Assembly: GCA_001548435.1 (NCBI GenBank)
Contig: AP017308.1
Span: 186,001-250,000, forward strand
DNA from: Leptolyngbya sp. NIES-3755
Lineage (GTDB): Bacteria; Cyanobacteriota; Cyanobacteriia; Leptolyngbyales; Leptolyngbyaceae
Direction: 5' to 3'
DNA length: 64,000 nt
In this document: one piece after another, positions 51,358 to 60,000 of the stretch
How the letters are laid out: each line of letters starts with the position of its first letter
Position numbering within the stretch: position 1 is the stretch's first letter
Notes under the pieces: model-generated
What the model was told of the DNA's origin: nothing
Database searches by the model: none
The model's input: the letters and a program-made list of their open reading frames with translations, nothing else
Made by a program: the position numbers and the translations under genes

Positions 51358-52338
51358 TCAAGGATCAGGAATAAGGATTGACATTTGTTCTGACGATCGC
51401 ACTTCAATCTCTTCTTTCAAAACCGTTTGCGGCTCAAAATTTGCTTTGAGTTGAAGGAGTTCAGGACGGGAATAATGCCCCACTGAATCCATCATCCGCT
51501 TGCGCTTGGTGATTAAAGAGAAATCGAGATCTGCGATCGCAATTCCCTCTCCTTCAGTAATCGGAGTACAAAGATGATTGCCTTCAGGACTAATAATGGT
51601 GGTGTTACAGCCTCCAGTTAGAACTTTCTGAAGCTTCTCATCAGTCGTAATTTGAGCGACTTGCTGTGGAGATAGCCAACCTGTCGCATTTACCACAAAG
51701 CATCCAGCCTCTAAAGCATGATGGCGAATGGTCACTTCGATTTGATCGGTGAAAATCTGACCGACCATTGAACCGGGAAACTGAGAACAATGAATCTGTT
51801 CGTGTTGTGCCATCAAAGCAAATCGAGCGAGTGGATTGTAATGCTCCCAGCAAGCTAATGCACCGACTCTTCCGACAGAAGTATCGATCGCTTTTAAACC
51901 CGAACCGTCTCCCTGTCCCCAAACCATGCGCTCGTGATAGGTTGGCGTAATTTTTCGACGCTTGAGCAACAAAGTACCATCCGCATCATAAACAAGCTGA
52001 GTGTTATAAAGCGATCCATTGTCTCGCTCATTCACACCCACCACTACAACAACGCCATAAGAACGAGCAGCACGACTGATTGCATCGGTGACCGGACTCG
52101 GAACTGTGACCGCTTCCTCGTACAGACGCATGTGCTCCTTACCCATCAAGACCGGAGGCTGGATAAAAGAGAAGTAAGGATAATACGGAATAAACGTCTC
52201 AGGAAAAACGACTAATTGTGCTCCTTCCTTGGCAGCAGACGCGATCGCATCTAATACTTTTTCCGTGGTTCCATCCCGACTAAACAGGACGGGGCTAAGC
52301 TGTACCGCCGCTGCTCGAACCATTTTGGCATCTGTCAT
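51358..52338 (-). CDS. Nit6803/Sll0784 family nitrilase
   Basis: The 326-residue enzyme has the nitrilase triad: Glu47 (FPETF), Lys129 ([11 protein letters not shown]) and Cys163 ([13 protein letters not shown]). Members of this family, such as Synechocystis Nit6803 and the Nit1C nitrilase of cyanide-assimilating pseudomonads, hydrolyse organic nitriles to acids and ammonia. In the cluster it may act on a nitrile intermediate derived from cyanide. It is 6 bp downstream of the Sll0783-like gene and 1 bp upstream of the radical SAM gene. Confidence 0.94.
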   Translation of the reverse strand: MTDAKMVRAAAVQLSPVLFSRDGTTEKVLDAIASAAKEGAQLVVFPETFIPYYPYFSFIQPPVLMGKEHMRLYEEAVTVPSPVTDAISRAARSYGVVVVVGVNERDNGSLYNTQLVYDADGTLLLKRRKITPTYHERMVWGQGDGSGLKAIDTSVGRVGALACWEHYNPLARFALMAQHEQIHCSQFPGSMVGQIFTDQIEVTIRHHALEAGCFVVNATGWLSPQQVAQITTDEKLQKVLTGGCNTTIISPEGNHLCTPITEGEGIAIADLDFSLITKRKRMMDSVGHYSRPELLQLKANFEPQTVLKEEIEVRSSEQMSILIPDP

Positions 52339-52344
52339 TGTGGT

Positions 52345-52827
52345 TTAGAGTGTCCAAGTGTCGAGGATAAACGCGCCATCTTTACGGTGCATCAGCACTA
52401 AATCCAGAACATCTAACGGATTGATCGGACGAATTCCAGGTGTGAGTGACGGTTCACCATGTCCGTAGAGAGCTTGCAGAGCAAATCGGCAGGCGTAAAC
52501 TTTTCCACCTTCTGCCATGAACTTGGTTAGCTGATCGTTAAAGTTCTGATGTCCAGGAAAAGCAGAGTCACCGAGCTTTGGAAATCCGCGCTGTACGCCG
52601 AGTGTGACTCCAGGACCATACAGCAAAATTGAAGTCTCAAAACCTTTCCGCAGGAGACGAGTGGCTTGGAGCAAATTCACGAAACCGATCGAGCCTTCAA
52701 AAGCAACCGTATGGAACGTCACTAACGCTTTTTCACCCGGTTCAGCTTTGACATCTGGAAACACTTTCTCTTCGTAGTCAACGAAAAAGTCTCCAACTTG
52801 ATGGGCAGGAGCAGTAATTTCAGGCAT
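52345..52827 (-). CDS. MSMEG_0572/Sll0783 family nitrogen starvation response protein
   Basis: The 160-residue protein opens [22 protein letters not shown] in part and carries [27 protein letters not shown] and [21 protein letters not shown], a DsrE-like pattern. In Synechocystis, sll0783 is strongly induced by nitrogen starvation and its loss lowers polyhydroxybutyrate. It begins a run of seven tightly packed genes. A GAGGAG ribosome site precedes the ATG. An NtcA-type promoter lies just upstream (52857-52899). Confidence 0.92.
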   Translation of the reverse strand: MPEITAPAHQVGDFFVDYEEKVFPDVKAEPGEKALVTFHTVAFEGSIGFVNLLQATRLLRKGFETSILLYGPGVTLGVQRGFPKLGDSAFPGHQNFNDQLTKFMAEGGKVYACRFALQALYGHGEPSLTPGIRPINPLDVLDLVLMHRKDGAFILDTWTL

Positions 52828-52856
52828 GACGCTCTCCTCTGGTGAGTTTGCTGCTC

Positions 52857-52899
52857 AGATTAGTTGGGATTGAACCAAAGCTTTTGTAGTGCTGGATAC
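52857..52899 (-). promoter_or_regulatory. NtcA-type promoter before the Sll0783-like gene
   Basis: A perfect GTA-N8-TAC palindrome lies at 52886-52899. On the minus strand a TAATCT box (52857-52862) follows 23 nt after it, matching the TAN3T -10 element of NtcA-activated promoters. This leaves a leader of roughly 25 nt with a GAGGAG ribosome site before the ATG at 52827. Confidence 0.75.
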
Positions 52900-52992
52900 G
52901 TTTTTTTTAGGTCTAACGATAGTGTTAGGCAGAGGGATCGATTCTCGTAATTCTGCCTGAAAATGATAAATTAACCTATCGATTTCGACAGT

Positions 52993-54261
52993 CTATGATC
53001 CTAATAAAAATTCATTAACGACGCTCCAAGCGCTATCTTGAGAGACTTTCTTTCTAGCAGAGATATAGTCTGCCAGATATTGGGCATCTCTAGCAATTCC
53101 AGAAAAGCGACCAGACCCCCAAGTATAGAGCCAAGGTAAGCCCAGAAAGTACAGTCCCCAAACCGGAGTGACACCGCGTTCGTGTCCGGGATAGCCCTTA
53201 CCATCAAACACAGGAACTTCGATCCAGCGAAAATCGGATTGATAGCCTGTACACCAAACGATCGCTTCGATGTTCTGATAATTCAATAATTGAGGTTCTC
53301 CGATCGGCTCCCAAACGGGCTGATACGGTGGTTCTATCGGCGCTTCAATCTGATTCTTTTCAATGAACGTATCAATGGTTTTTTTAATGCTTTCAGAAAC
53401 AGCATCGGCGTGATCCAAGTTCTGCTTGAGATTGTTCTCGAACTCGATCGAGGTTCCTTTAATACTCTTTACTCTGCCATAAAGCTGCATTCCTTCTAGT
53501 GCAAAGTGGCGCAAATCAATTTCTCGTCCACCATCGCGACCTGTGACGTAGTGATTGGCTTTGCTTCTCACCGTTTCTTTTTGGGGATGATCCTCGATCG
53601 ATAAATCATAGTAGCCCATCTGATCGAGCCAATCGACCACATCTTTGCCCCGGTAGCGTCTCGGTGTTCGAGGAGCACTCCCAACCGATAAATGCACTGT
53701 CTTTCCAGCAAGATGCAAATCTTCTGCAATTTGACAGCCAGATTGTCCCGTTCCAATGACTAAAACAGTGTTCGGCAAAGATTGAGGATTCTTGTACTCA
53801 GAAGAATGTAGCTGTTGAATCGTATCAGGAATCCGTTCTGAAAGATTAGGAATTCTGGGCAGATGATAGCTTCCCGCAGCAACTACGACTTGATCAGCGG
53901 TGAATCGTCCGATCGTAGTAGTGAGTTCAAAGCGATCGTCCTGTTGCCGAACTTTTAGTACTTCTACACCTTCGTGAATTGGGGGATCAAAAGAAGCTGC
54001 ATAGCTTTTGATGTAATTGACGATCGCATCTTTTTGCATAAATCCATGCGGCTCATGTCCCGGATAAGGATAGCCTGGAAGCTGACACTGCCAATTGGGA
54101 GTCACCAAGCAAAAGGTATCCCACCGTTTTTCTTTCCAGGAATAAGCGATCGTATGTTTTTCAAAGATGAGATGATCAATGCCTTTTTCTTTCAGACAGT
54201 AGCTCATCGATAAGCCAGATTGACCCCCACCAATAATGATGACTGAATAGTGAGTTTGCAT
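52993..54261 (-). CDS. MSMEG_0569 family flavin-dependent oxidoreductase
   Basis: The 422-residue protein has two dinucleotide-binding folds: VIIIGGGQSGLSMSY (residues 7-21) for FAD and VLVIGTGQSGCQIAEDL (near 168) for NAD(P)H. It also has an ATG-type VWCTGYQSDFRWIEVP end, as in flavin monooxygenases. It is the flavoenzyme usually linked to the nitrilase cluster. Here it is upstream of Sll0783 and separated from it by 165 bp holding a second NtcA-type promoter. It has its own NtcA-type promoter (54287-54329). Substrate unknown. Confidence 0.9.
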   Translation of the reverse strand: MQTHYSVIIIGGGQSGLSMSYCLKEKGIDHLIFEKHTIAYSWKEKRWDTFCLVTPNWQCQLPGYPYPGHEPHGFMQKDAIVNYIKSYAASFDPPIHEGVEVLKVRQQDDRFELTTTIGRFTADQVVVAAGSYHLPRIPNLSERIPDTIQQLHSSEYKNPQSLPNTVLVIGTGQSGCQIAEDLHLAGKTVHLSVGSAPRTPRRYRGKDVVDWLDQMGYYDLSIEDHPQKETVRSKANHYVTGRDGGREIDLRHFALEGMQLYGRVKSIKGTSIEFENNLKQNLDHADAVSESIKKTIDTFIEKNQIEAPIEPPYQPVWEPIGEPQLLNYQNIEAIVWCTGYQSDFRWIEVPVFDGKGYPGHERGVTPVWGLYFLGLPWLYTWGSGRFSGIARDAQYLADYISARKKVSQDSAWSVVNEFLLGS

Positions 54262-54286
54262 TGTGAAAAATCCGTAACTTGATTGC

Positions 54287-54329
54287 AGCGTAAACGAGAA
54301 TGGTCGTGAAATGTTGTAATTCTCACTAC
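54287..54329 (-). promoter_or_regulatory. NtcA-type promoter before the MSMEG_0569-like gene
   Basis: A perfect GTA-N8-TAC palindrome lies at 54316-54329. On the minus strand TACGCT (54287-54292) follows 23 nt after it, again a TAN3T -10 element, about 25 nt before the ATG at 54261. The palindrome lies in the divergent gap with the SDR gene. On the plus strand no TAN3T element is found at the same distance. Confidence 0.75.
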
Positions 54330-54521
54330 CGAGACTATGAACCGAGCGACATATAAGTAGTAGAGCGAACCCGTAATCTTGCCTCTGTCGATCGGCTGAT
54401 GCGATCGGAAAAGTGTTGCAGATAAGCTACGTATGCGTCGGATCTAGCCCCTATCCTTTCGGACACGATACAGGAGTTTTGCGATTGTTTTTCAGCTAAA
54501 AATTTCTCCAGAGAATCTAAT

Positions 54522-55451
54522 ATGTGTGCTCTACCCTGTTCTCTTTCAGGTACGAAAGTTTTAGTGACCGGAGCGAGTGGTTTTATTGGTCATCCTCTCT
54601 GTCAGCGACTTCATCAGCATCAAGCCCAAGTCTTCGGAGTGTCACGGTTTCCACGGGAATCGACTGGCGCAATTCGATGGATGCAGGCAGATGTCGCAAG
54701 CTTAGAAGAGATGCAGCGAATTATCACTCAAGTGAAGCCTGATCTTCTCTTTCATTTGGCTGCGGATGTGTCTGCGTCTCGCGGTTTAGAGGCAGTTCGA
54801 TCGACGTTACAAGGCAATTTGGTCAGTACGGTTAATTTGCTGACTCTGATGGCTGAGATGGGTGGGCGAGTGGTTTTAGCGGGATCGCTCGAAGAACCGG
54901 ATCAAGGGGAATTCTCGATCGCGTCTTCTCCGTATGCGGCAGCAAAATGGGCAAGTACGATCTATGCTCAAATGTTTCAACAGTTGTATCAATTGTCGAT
55001 CGTGAGAGCACGATTGTTCATGGTATACGGTCCGGGACAGATGAACTTTAAGAAGTTGATCCCTTACGTGACATTGGCATTGTTAGATGGGGAAGCGCCT
55101 CAGTTATCGAGTGGACAGCGGTTGATTGATTGGATTTACATCGATGATGTGGTCGATGGATTGATTGCGGCGGCACAATCTTCAGAAGATGGATTGTTTG
55201 AAGTTGGTTCTGGAACACTTACTTCGATTACTGAAGTCGTGCGTCACCTGAATCAAATGATCAATCCGAACATTCAACCGATATTTGGAGCATTGTCCGA
55301 TCGACCCATGGAACAAGTCAGAGTCGCCAACCTTGAGGATTCGATGTCAAAGCTCAACTGGAGACCCAAGGTTTCTCTAGAGGAAGGATTGGCGCGAACG
55401 GTCGAATGGTATAGGCATTACCATCAAGCTACGCTGCGATCGTGTGCTTAA
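54522..55451 (+). CDS. NAD-dependent epimerase/dehydratase (extended SDR)
   Basis: The 309-residue enzyme has TGASGFIG (16-23) for NAD(P) binding and Ser122/Tyr138/Lys142 (YAAAK) for catalysis. VYGPGQ near residue 168 and a WIYIDDVVDGLI segment are typical of nucleotide-sugar epimerases and dehydratases. It is divergent from the nitrogen cluster across 260 bp and its stop overlaps a convergent regulator gene by 4 bp. Sugar-nucleotide metabolism is likely; the exact substrate is open. Confidence 0.85.
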   Translation: MCALPCSLSGTKVLVTGASGFIGHPLCQRLHQHQAQVFGVSRFPRESTGAIRWMQADVASLEEMQRIITQVKPDLLFHLAADVSASRGLEAVRSTLQGNLVSTVNLLTLMAEMGGRVVLAGSLEEPDQGEFSIASSPYAAAKWASTIYAQMFQQLYQLSIVRARLFMVYGPGQMNFKKLIPYVTLALLDGEAPQLSSGQRLIDWIYIDDVVDGLIAAAQSSEDGLFEVGSGTLTSITEVVRHLNQMINPNIQPIFGALSDRPMEQVRVANLEDSMSKLNWRPKVSLEEGLARTVEWYRHYHQATLRSCA

Positions 55452-56515
55452 ATCCAACCCTGCACGATCGCAGAATAAATCGCTTGATATCGCGTTCGAG
55501 CCTTTAATTTGCTCATCACATTATTAAGGTGAAATTTAACTGTACTTTCGCTAATGATTAATTGATCTGCAATGTCTCGATCGCGAAATCCTTGCGTTAA
55601 CAATCGTAGAATTTCAATTTCTCGATCCGATAACACTGAAGATTCAACGATCGAGACTTTCAGCAAAATTTGAATCACATTGCGATCGGGATTCAGTTGA
55701 ATTTGTAGCGCAGTCGGAAACATACGATCGCACAATCGTTTGAATTCGTCCAAAGAATCAATCATTGGCACAATCGCATCTAAAGAGACAAAATCATCTC
55801 CATACATCAACTTTCCATAAGTACAATTGAGCGTTTCTAACATCTCAGCCACTTTCAGAAAGCCATAGACGATCGAAGGGGAGAGCGGTTTCTCTGTTCC
55901 GACTAACGTAAAACGTGCCTGCTTTAACACTGAGACTAATTGATCAGATAACATCCATTCGCTAAATCGCGGTTGTAGCGTTGAAGACTGTTGTTGCTGA
56001 GACTTGATCGCGGTGTCTAATGAAATCGTGACAATCGTGCATAACGTTTGCAGCACTTCAAGAAAAGCAGGTTCTAAAGGGTTGCAGCTAAACATCACTA
56101 ACACCCCCAAAACGCGATCGTTCGCAACTAAGGGATAGCCCGCAAAGCCAGAAATATTATTCTCGATCGCCCATGCTCGATCGCCCACCCACGATTCCGC
56201 AGGCAAATTATTACTCAAAAACGACACCCGATTCAGCGCAATTTTCCCAACTTTGTAAGCACCCAGTGGCACTCGTCCAAATTTGCCATCGATTCGAGTC
56301 GATAAGCCCGAAGATGCCACCAATTTCAGCACCGTTTGATCCGGTTCTAATAGCCACAATCGTGCCATTGCACCCGAAAATTTCTCCACTAATCCAGAAG
56401 TCACCGATCGCGCAATCTCTTCTGGCGCAAGACAGCCCGAAAAGCCTTGAGCAATCTCATTGACCTGCTGGAGATCAAATAAAATTCGATTCGGATCGGC
56501 GGTAAACTCAGCCAT
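55448..56515 (-). CDS. GAF-domain LuxR-family transcriptional regulator
   Basis: The 355-residue protein has an N-terminal GAF domain (about 15-170, with AMARLWLLEPD and ISGFAGYPLVANDRVLGVLVMF), a middle region of unknown type, and a C-terminal LuxR helix-turn-helix. The HTH runs over about 293-350: LSDREIEILRLLTQG, RDRDIADQLIISESTVKFHLNNVMSKL. There is no receiver domain or phosphorylatable Asp, so it likely senses a small ligand. No chromophore-binding Cys in the usual bilin context is evident. Targets unknown. Confidence 0.88.
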   Translation of the reverse strand: MAEFTADPNRILFDLQQVNEIAQGFSGCLAPEEIARSVTSGLVEKFSGAMARLWLLEPDQTVLKLVASSGLSTRIDGKFGRVPLGAYKVGKIALNRVSFLSNNLPAESWVGDRAWAIENNISGFAGYPLVANDRVLGVLVMFSCNPLEPAFLEVLQTLCTIVTISLDTAIKSQQQQSSTLQPRFSEWMLSDQLVSVLKQARFTLVGTEKPLSPSIVYGFLKVAEMLETLNCTYGKLMYGDDFVSLDAIVPMIDSLDEFKRLCDRMFPTALQIQLNPDRNVIQILLKVSIVESSVLSDREIEILRLLTQGFRDRDIADQLIISESTVKFHLNNVMSKLKARTRYQAIYSAIVQGWI

Positions 56516-56685
56516 AGACCCTCTCGACTTCAGTAGCGTGACCCACCGTAACGTGATTCCCGAACCAAAACTGATCGTTTGCGAACGATTTTTAACAGGA
56601 TTAACAATTCTCTATTTGATCGATTGAGACGATTCTCATTTCACGCGCTAGTGTTAGAGAACACGATATCGGAGACTCCGCTAAA

Positions 56686-57003
56686 ATGGCAACGAAACAG
56701 CAGTTTAACAGTTTTGAGGAACTGATTTCCGGCTCTCAAACGCCCATCCTTGTAGACTTCTACGCGACTTGGTGCGGTCCTTGCCAAATGATGTCTGGCT
56801 TTCTCGATCTGGTGAAGGATAGCCTCCAAGACCAGATGAAAATCGTTAAGATCGATGTAGACAAGTACCCGGAAATTGCTAGTCAATATGATATCTCGGC
56901 ACTTCCGACTTTGGTACTGTTCAAAGAAGCGAAACCGGTCGATCGCATTGAAGGTGTCCTGAGACCGCAACAACTCATCGATCGGGTTCAGCCGTTTCTC
57001 TAA
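56686..57003 (+). CDS. Thioredoxin
   Basis: The 105-residue protein is a complete thioredoxin with ATWCGPC (Cys30, Cys33), the DVDKYPEIASQY segment and the cis-Pro loop SALPTLVLFK. It reduces disulfides in target enzymes, recharged by thioredoxin reductase or ferredoxin. A GGAG ribosome site precedes the ATG. The stop overlaps the convergent TamB-like gene by 4 bp. The subtype (m, x, y-like) cannot be assigned with certainty. Confidence 0.95.
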   Translation: MATKQQFNSFEELISGSQTPILVDFYATWCGPCQMMSGFLDLVKDSLQDQMKIVKIDVDKYPEIASQYDISALPTLVLFKEAKPVDRIEGVLRPQQLIDRVQPFL

Positions 57004-60000
57004 AATCTGAACTCGTACTCGAAGATCCCTTGAGTATCGCCAGAGAAGTTGGTTGAGCCACGGAACAGGAAGTTTTCGTTAAATCGATAGCGAATCCCGA
57101 ACTGAGTTGGCTGATCCGCCGTTAACACTCGTAACACCGATGCTGATAAGTTACCTGTGATATCGAATCCAACTTCAGCAGCAAGTCCAAGCGTCGATCC
57201 GCGCTGTTGACCTCGATCGAGCAAGGTTGGAAATAATCGAAAATCGCTCAGACCCAGTGCATTTCCAATAAAGCCCTGAATGTTCGTCAACAGCGCTGAT
57301 CCTGCTAGGTTTGCAATTCCTAACGTACTATCGCCCCGTCCTAAAGTATTCACAAATCCGCCACCGATCAAAGAAACAATCTCATTGCGACTGCGGCTCG
57401 GACTGCTTGTGAGTTGTAAGTTCTGGAACAATTGGCTGGCAGGTCCGGCGACACTAGCTTGAATTCGTACCGTTCGGAGTGAGCCGAAATTTGCAACCGC
57501 AACAGAATCATCCGTAAACTCTGAACTTCCAGGAGCCGCGATTCGACTGCGAGTGACTTCTGGAACCGATGCAATCAGACGGACATTCAGCACCGGATCA
57601 AGACCTCGATCGCGCTCAAAAATTGCGGTCTGCGGATAGCCTCGCTCTAACACGAACTGAGTCGTAAATAAGTTAACTTGTCCACTTCTAAGGCGAATCG
57701 TGCCTTCGGGTCTCGGCGCATCGATCGTTCCGGTTACGTTTAAATCACCAAAAGCGACAAAGTTAATCAGCGGCGCTTGAACAATCTGAACTCGATCGCC
57801 CAACACGAGCCTTAAATTGTTAAATCTCACCACAGGCTGAATTCCAGTTGGTGCAGTTGGCGCAGTGCTGGGTGTCGTTGGAGTTCCGCCTGCGGCTGTG
57901 GTGTCTGGAAGTTGAATCTGTCCGTTTGCGAGTTGAACCTGTCCGCCAATTTCGGGAGCCAGCGCGGTTCCAGTCACCGCAATGTTTCCGCTGACACCCC
58001 CTTGATACAGTCCTCTTCGATCGATGCGGATGCGATCGAGATTAATCACCAACGGATTGTTCGGATCAGCATCTGCCGCGACAAGGATCGGTAATACTCC
58101 TTTGGCGGTGACTTGTCCGTTGTCGAACTGTCCTTGGACCCCTTGAACGAGAATGCGATCGCGGTTAAACACGATCGAGCCATTGATATTCTTTAACGGA
58201 GCTTGGAGTGCAGTAGCTTCGATCGTCGCACCATTCAAATTGATTGCACCTACCACTTCTGGACGTAACAAAGTTCCTGAAATATTGAGCTTCACATCAC
58301 CTTGCCCGCCGCGCCAAGCAAGTTGTGGCACAAACACATTCAGCACAGAGAGTCCTTCATTTCTCACATCAAGATTGAGACTAATTTCATTGCTTGTCGG
58401 TCGAACACTTTCTGGCAACAGTTGATACGGAATACTGCCATCGATTCGGACAGGTTCATTGGGTGAGGTGGCAAGTGCAATATTGCTCCCAAAATTCAGC
58501 CGAGCATTGTTGTAAGTAAAGTTGCCTGTGGCAGTTTCAACAGGGGTCGCATCAAGGAACCCATCAATCACTTGAACCTGTCCCACAACAGAAGGATTCG
58601 TGCGAGTCCCGCTAATCGTGACCGTTGAATTGAGTTTGCCACTAATGTCGAGTGGGAGCGGATAAAAGCGATCGATTTGTTCGATCGGTAAGTTCTGAGC
58701 GGTTAACTGCCCGAATTGTGTCTCACCACCGAACTGTCCGGTTAAGTTAATCTGAGAGCTACCAGATTGAATTCGCAGCGGTTCTAAGCTGACCACACCA
58801 TTGTTTAAGCTACCCAAAGCAATCACAGATTCAGCCGTCAGAACACGATCGTTCACAGGTTGCAACTGTCCATTCACCAATCGAATCTGAGCTTGATACG
58901 GACGATACTCAACATTCTGCGCTCTCAAATCAAACTCAGCTTGAACCCCTTCTGAAAGTGAGCCACTGACTGTAATTTCACCGCCAAAGTTACCGCGCAC
59001 ATCTGCGGTTTGAGGAATTCGATTTTCTGCGATCGCTTGATTGTTTAATCGCAGTAACGTATTGATCTCAGCAAATCGCCGCAGTTGATCGAGTAAAGAA
59101 GCTTGTGGATCACCGACCGGAACTGGATTGAGTGCATTAGCGCGATCGTAAGTTGGAGCTTGTGCGCCACGAGTAAAATCTTGCAGATCAAAGAACTGTA
59201 AACCGCCCAGTACATCTTCGATTCTGCCTTGTGCGATCGTGATTTTGCCATTGAATCTCGGAGCAGCCCTCAGATCGACATTGCCTGAAAGCGTGTACTT
59301 GCTCTGTCCGCTCGTCAGGGTTGTATCGCTAAATTCAAAAACATTGTTCCGATTCACAAAAGCGGTCGTAGCAACATCCGTTCGGAACGTTCCAATTCGT
59401 AGATTTTGTACGGTCGCATTTCCGTCAAGCACACGTAGGCGATCGAGATCAATATTCAGATTGCCTGCTAATGTTCCACCCACTCCACCAAATTGAGCGA
59501 GATTCACACCTGGAAGGACAAAACCATCGATCGGGAATTGTCGGATCGCAACCTGGAATATATTACCTCTGGTCTGTCCAGCTAAGGTTGCTTCGCCGCG
59601 TTGAACGAGCAGCGATCGAGGTCTAAAGCTCGGTTCTAAGTCCAATGCAATCCGATCTTGAGCACCTTGAACATTCAGGTTAAAGCCTCGCGGGAGTAGA
59701 TTTAAGTTTCCGCTCAAAACAGGATCGAACGTGACCCCATTCAGGGAGAGTCCGCGAACAGTGACATTACTGACAACTCTAGGACTATCAGGCGTTCCAG
59801 TGATGCGTCCGATCAGATCGACTGCTCCAGCGAGTTGAGTCACCGGAGGACGAGGAATCGGCAGATTGTTCAGATCATATCCAGTGGCTTGAATGGCTAA
59901 ATCAAGTCCCGTAATTCGGGGTGTTCCGCTTACATCCGCTAAGATTGCGCCATTCGCTCGAAATCCTTGTGCAGTAGCTTGTGGAATGTTCAAGCGCTGA

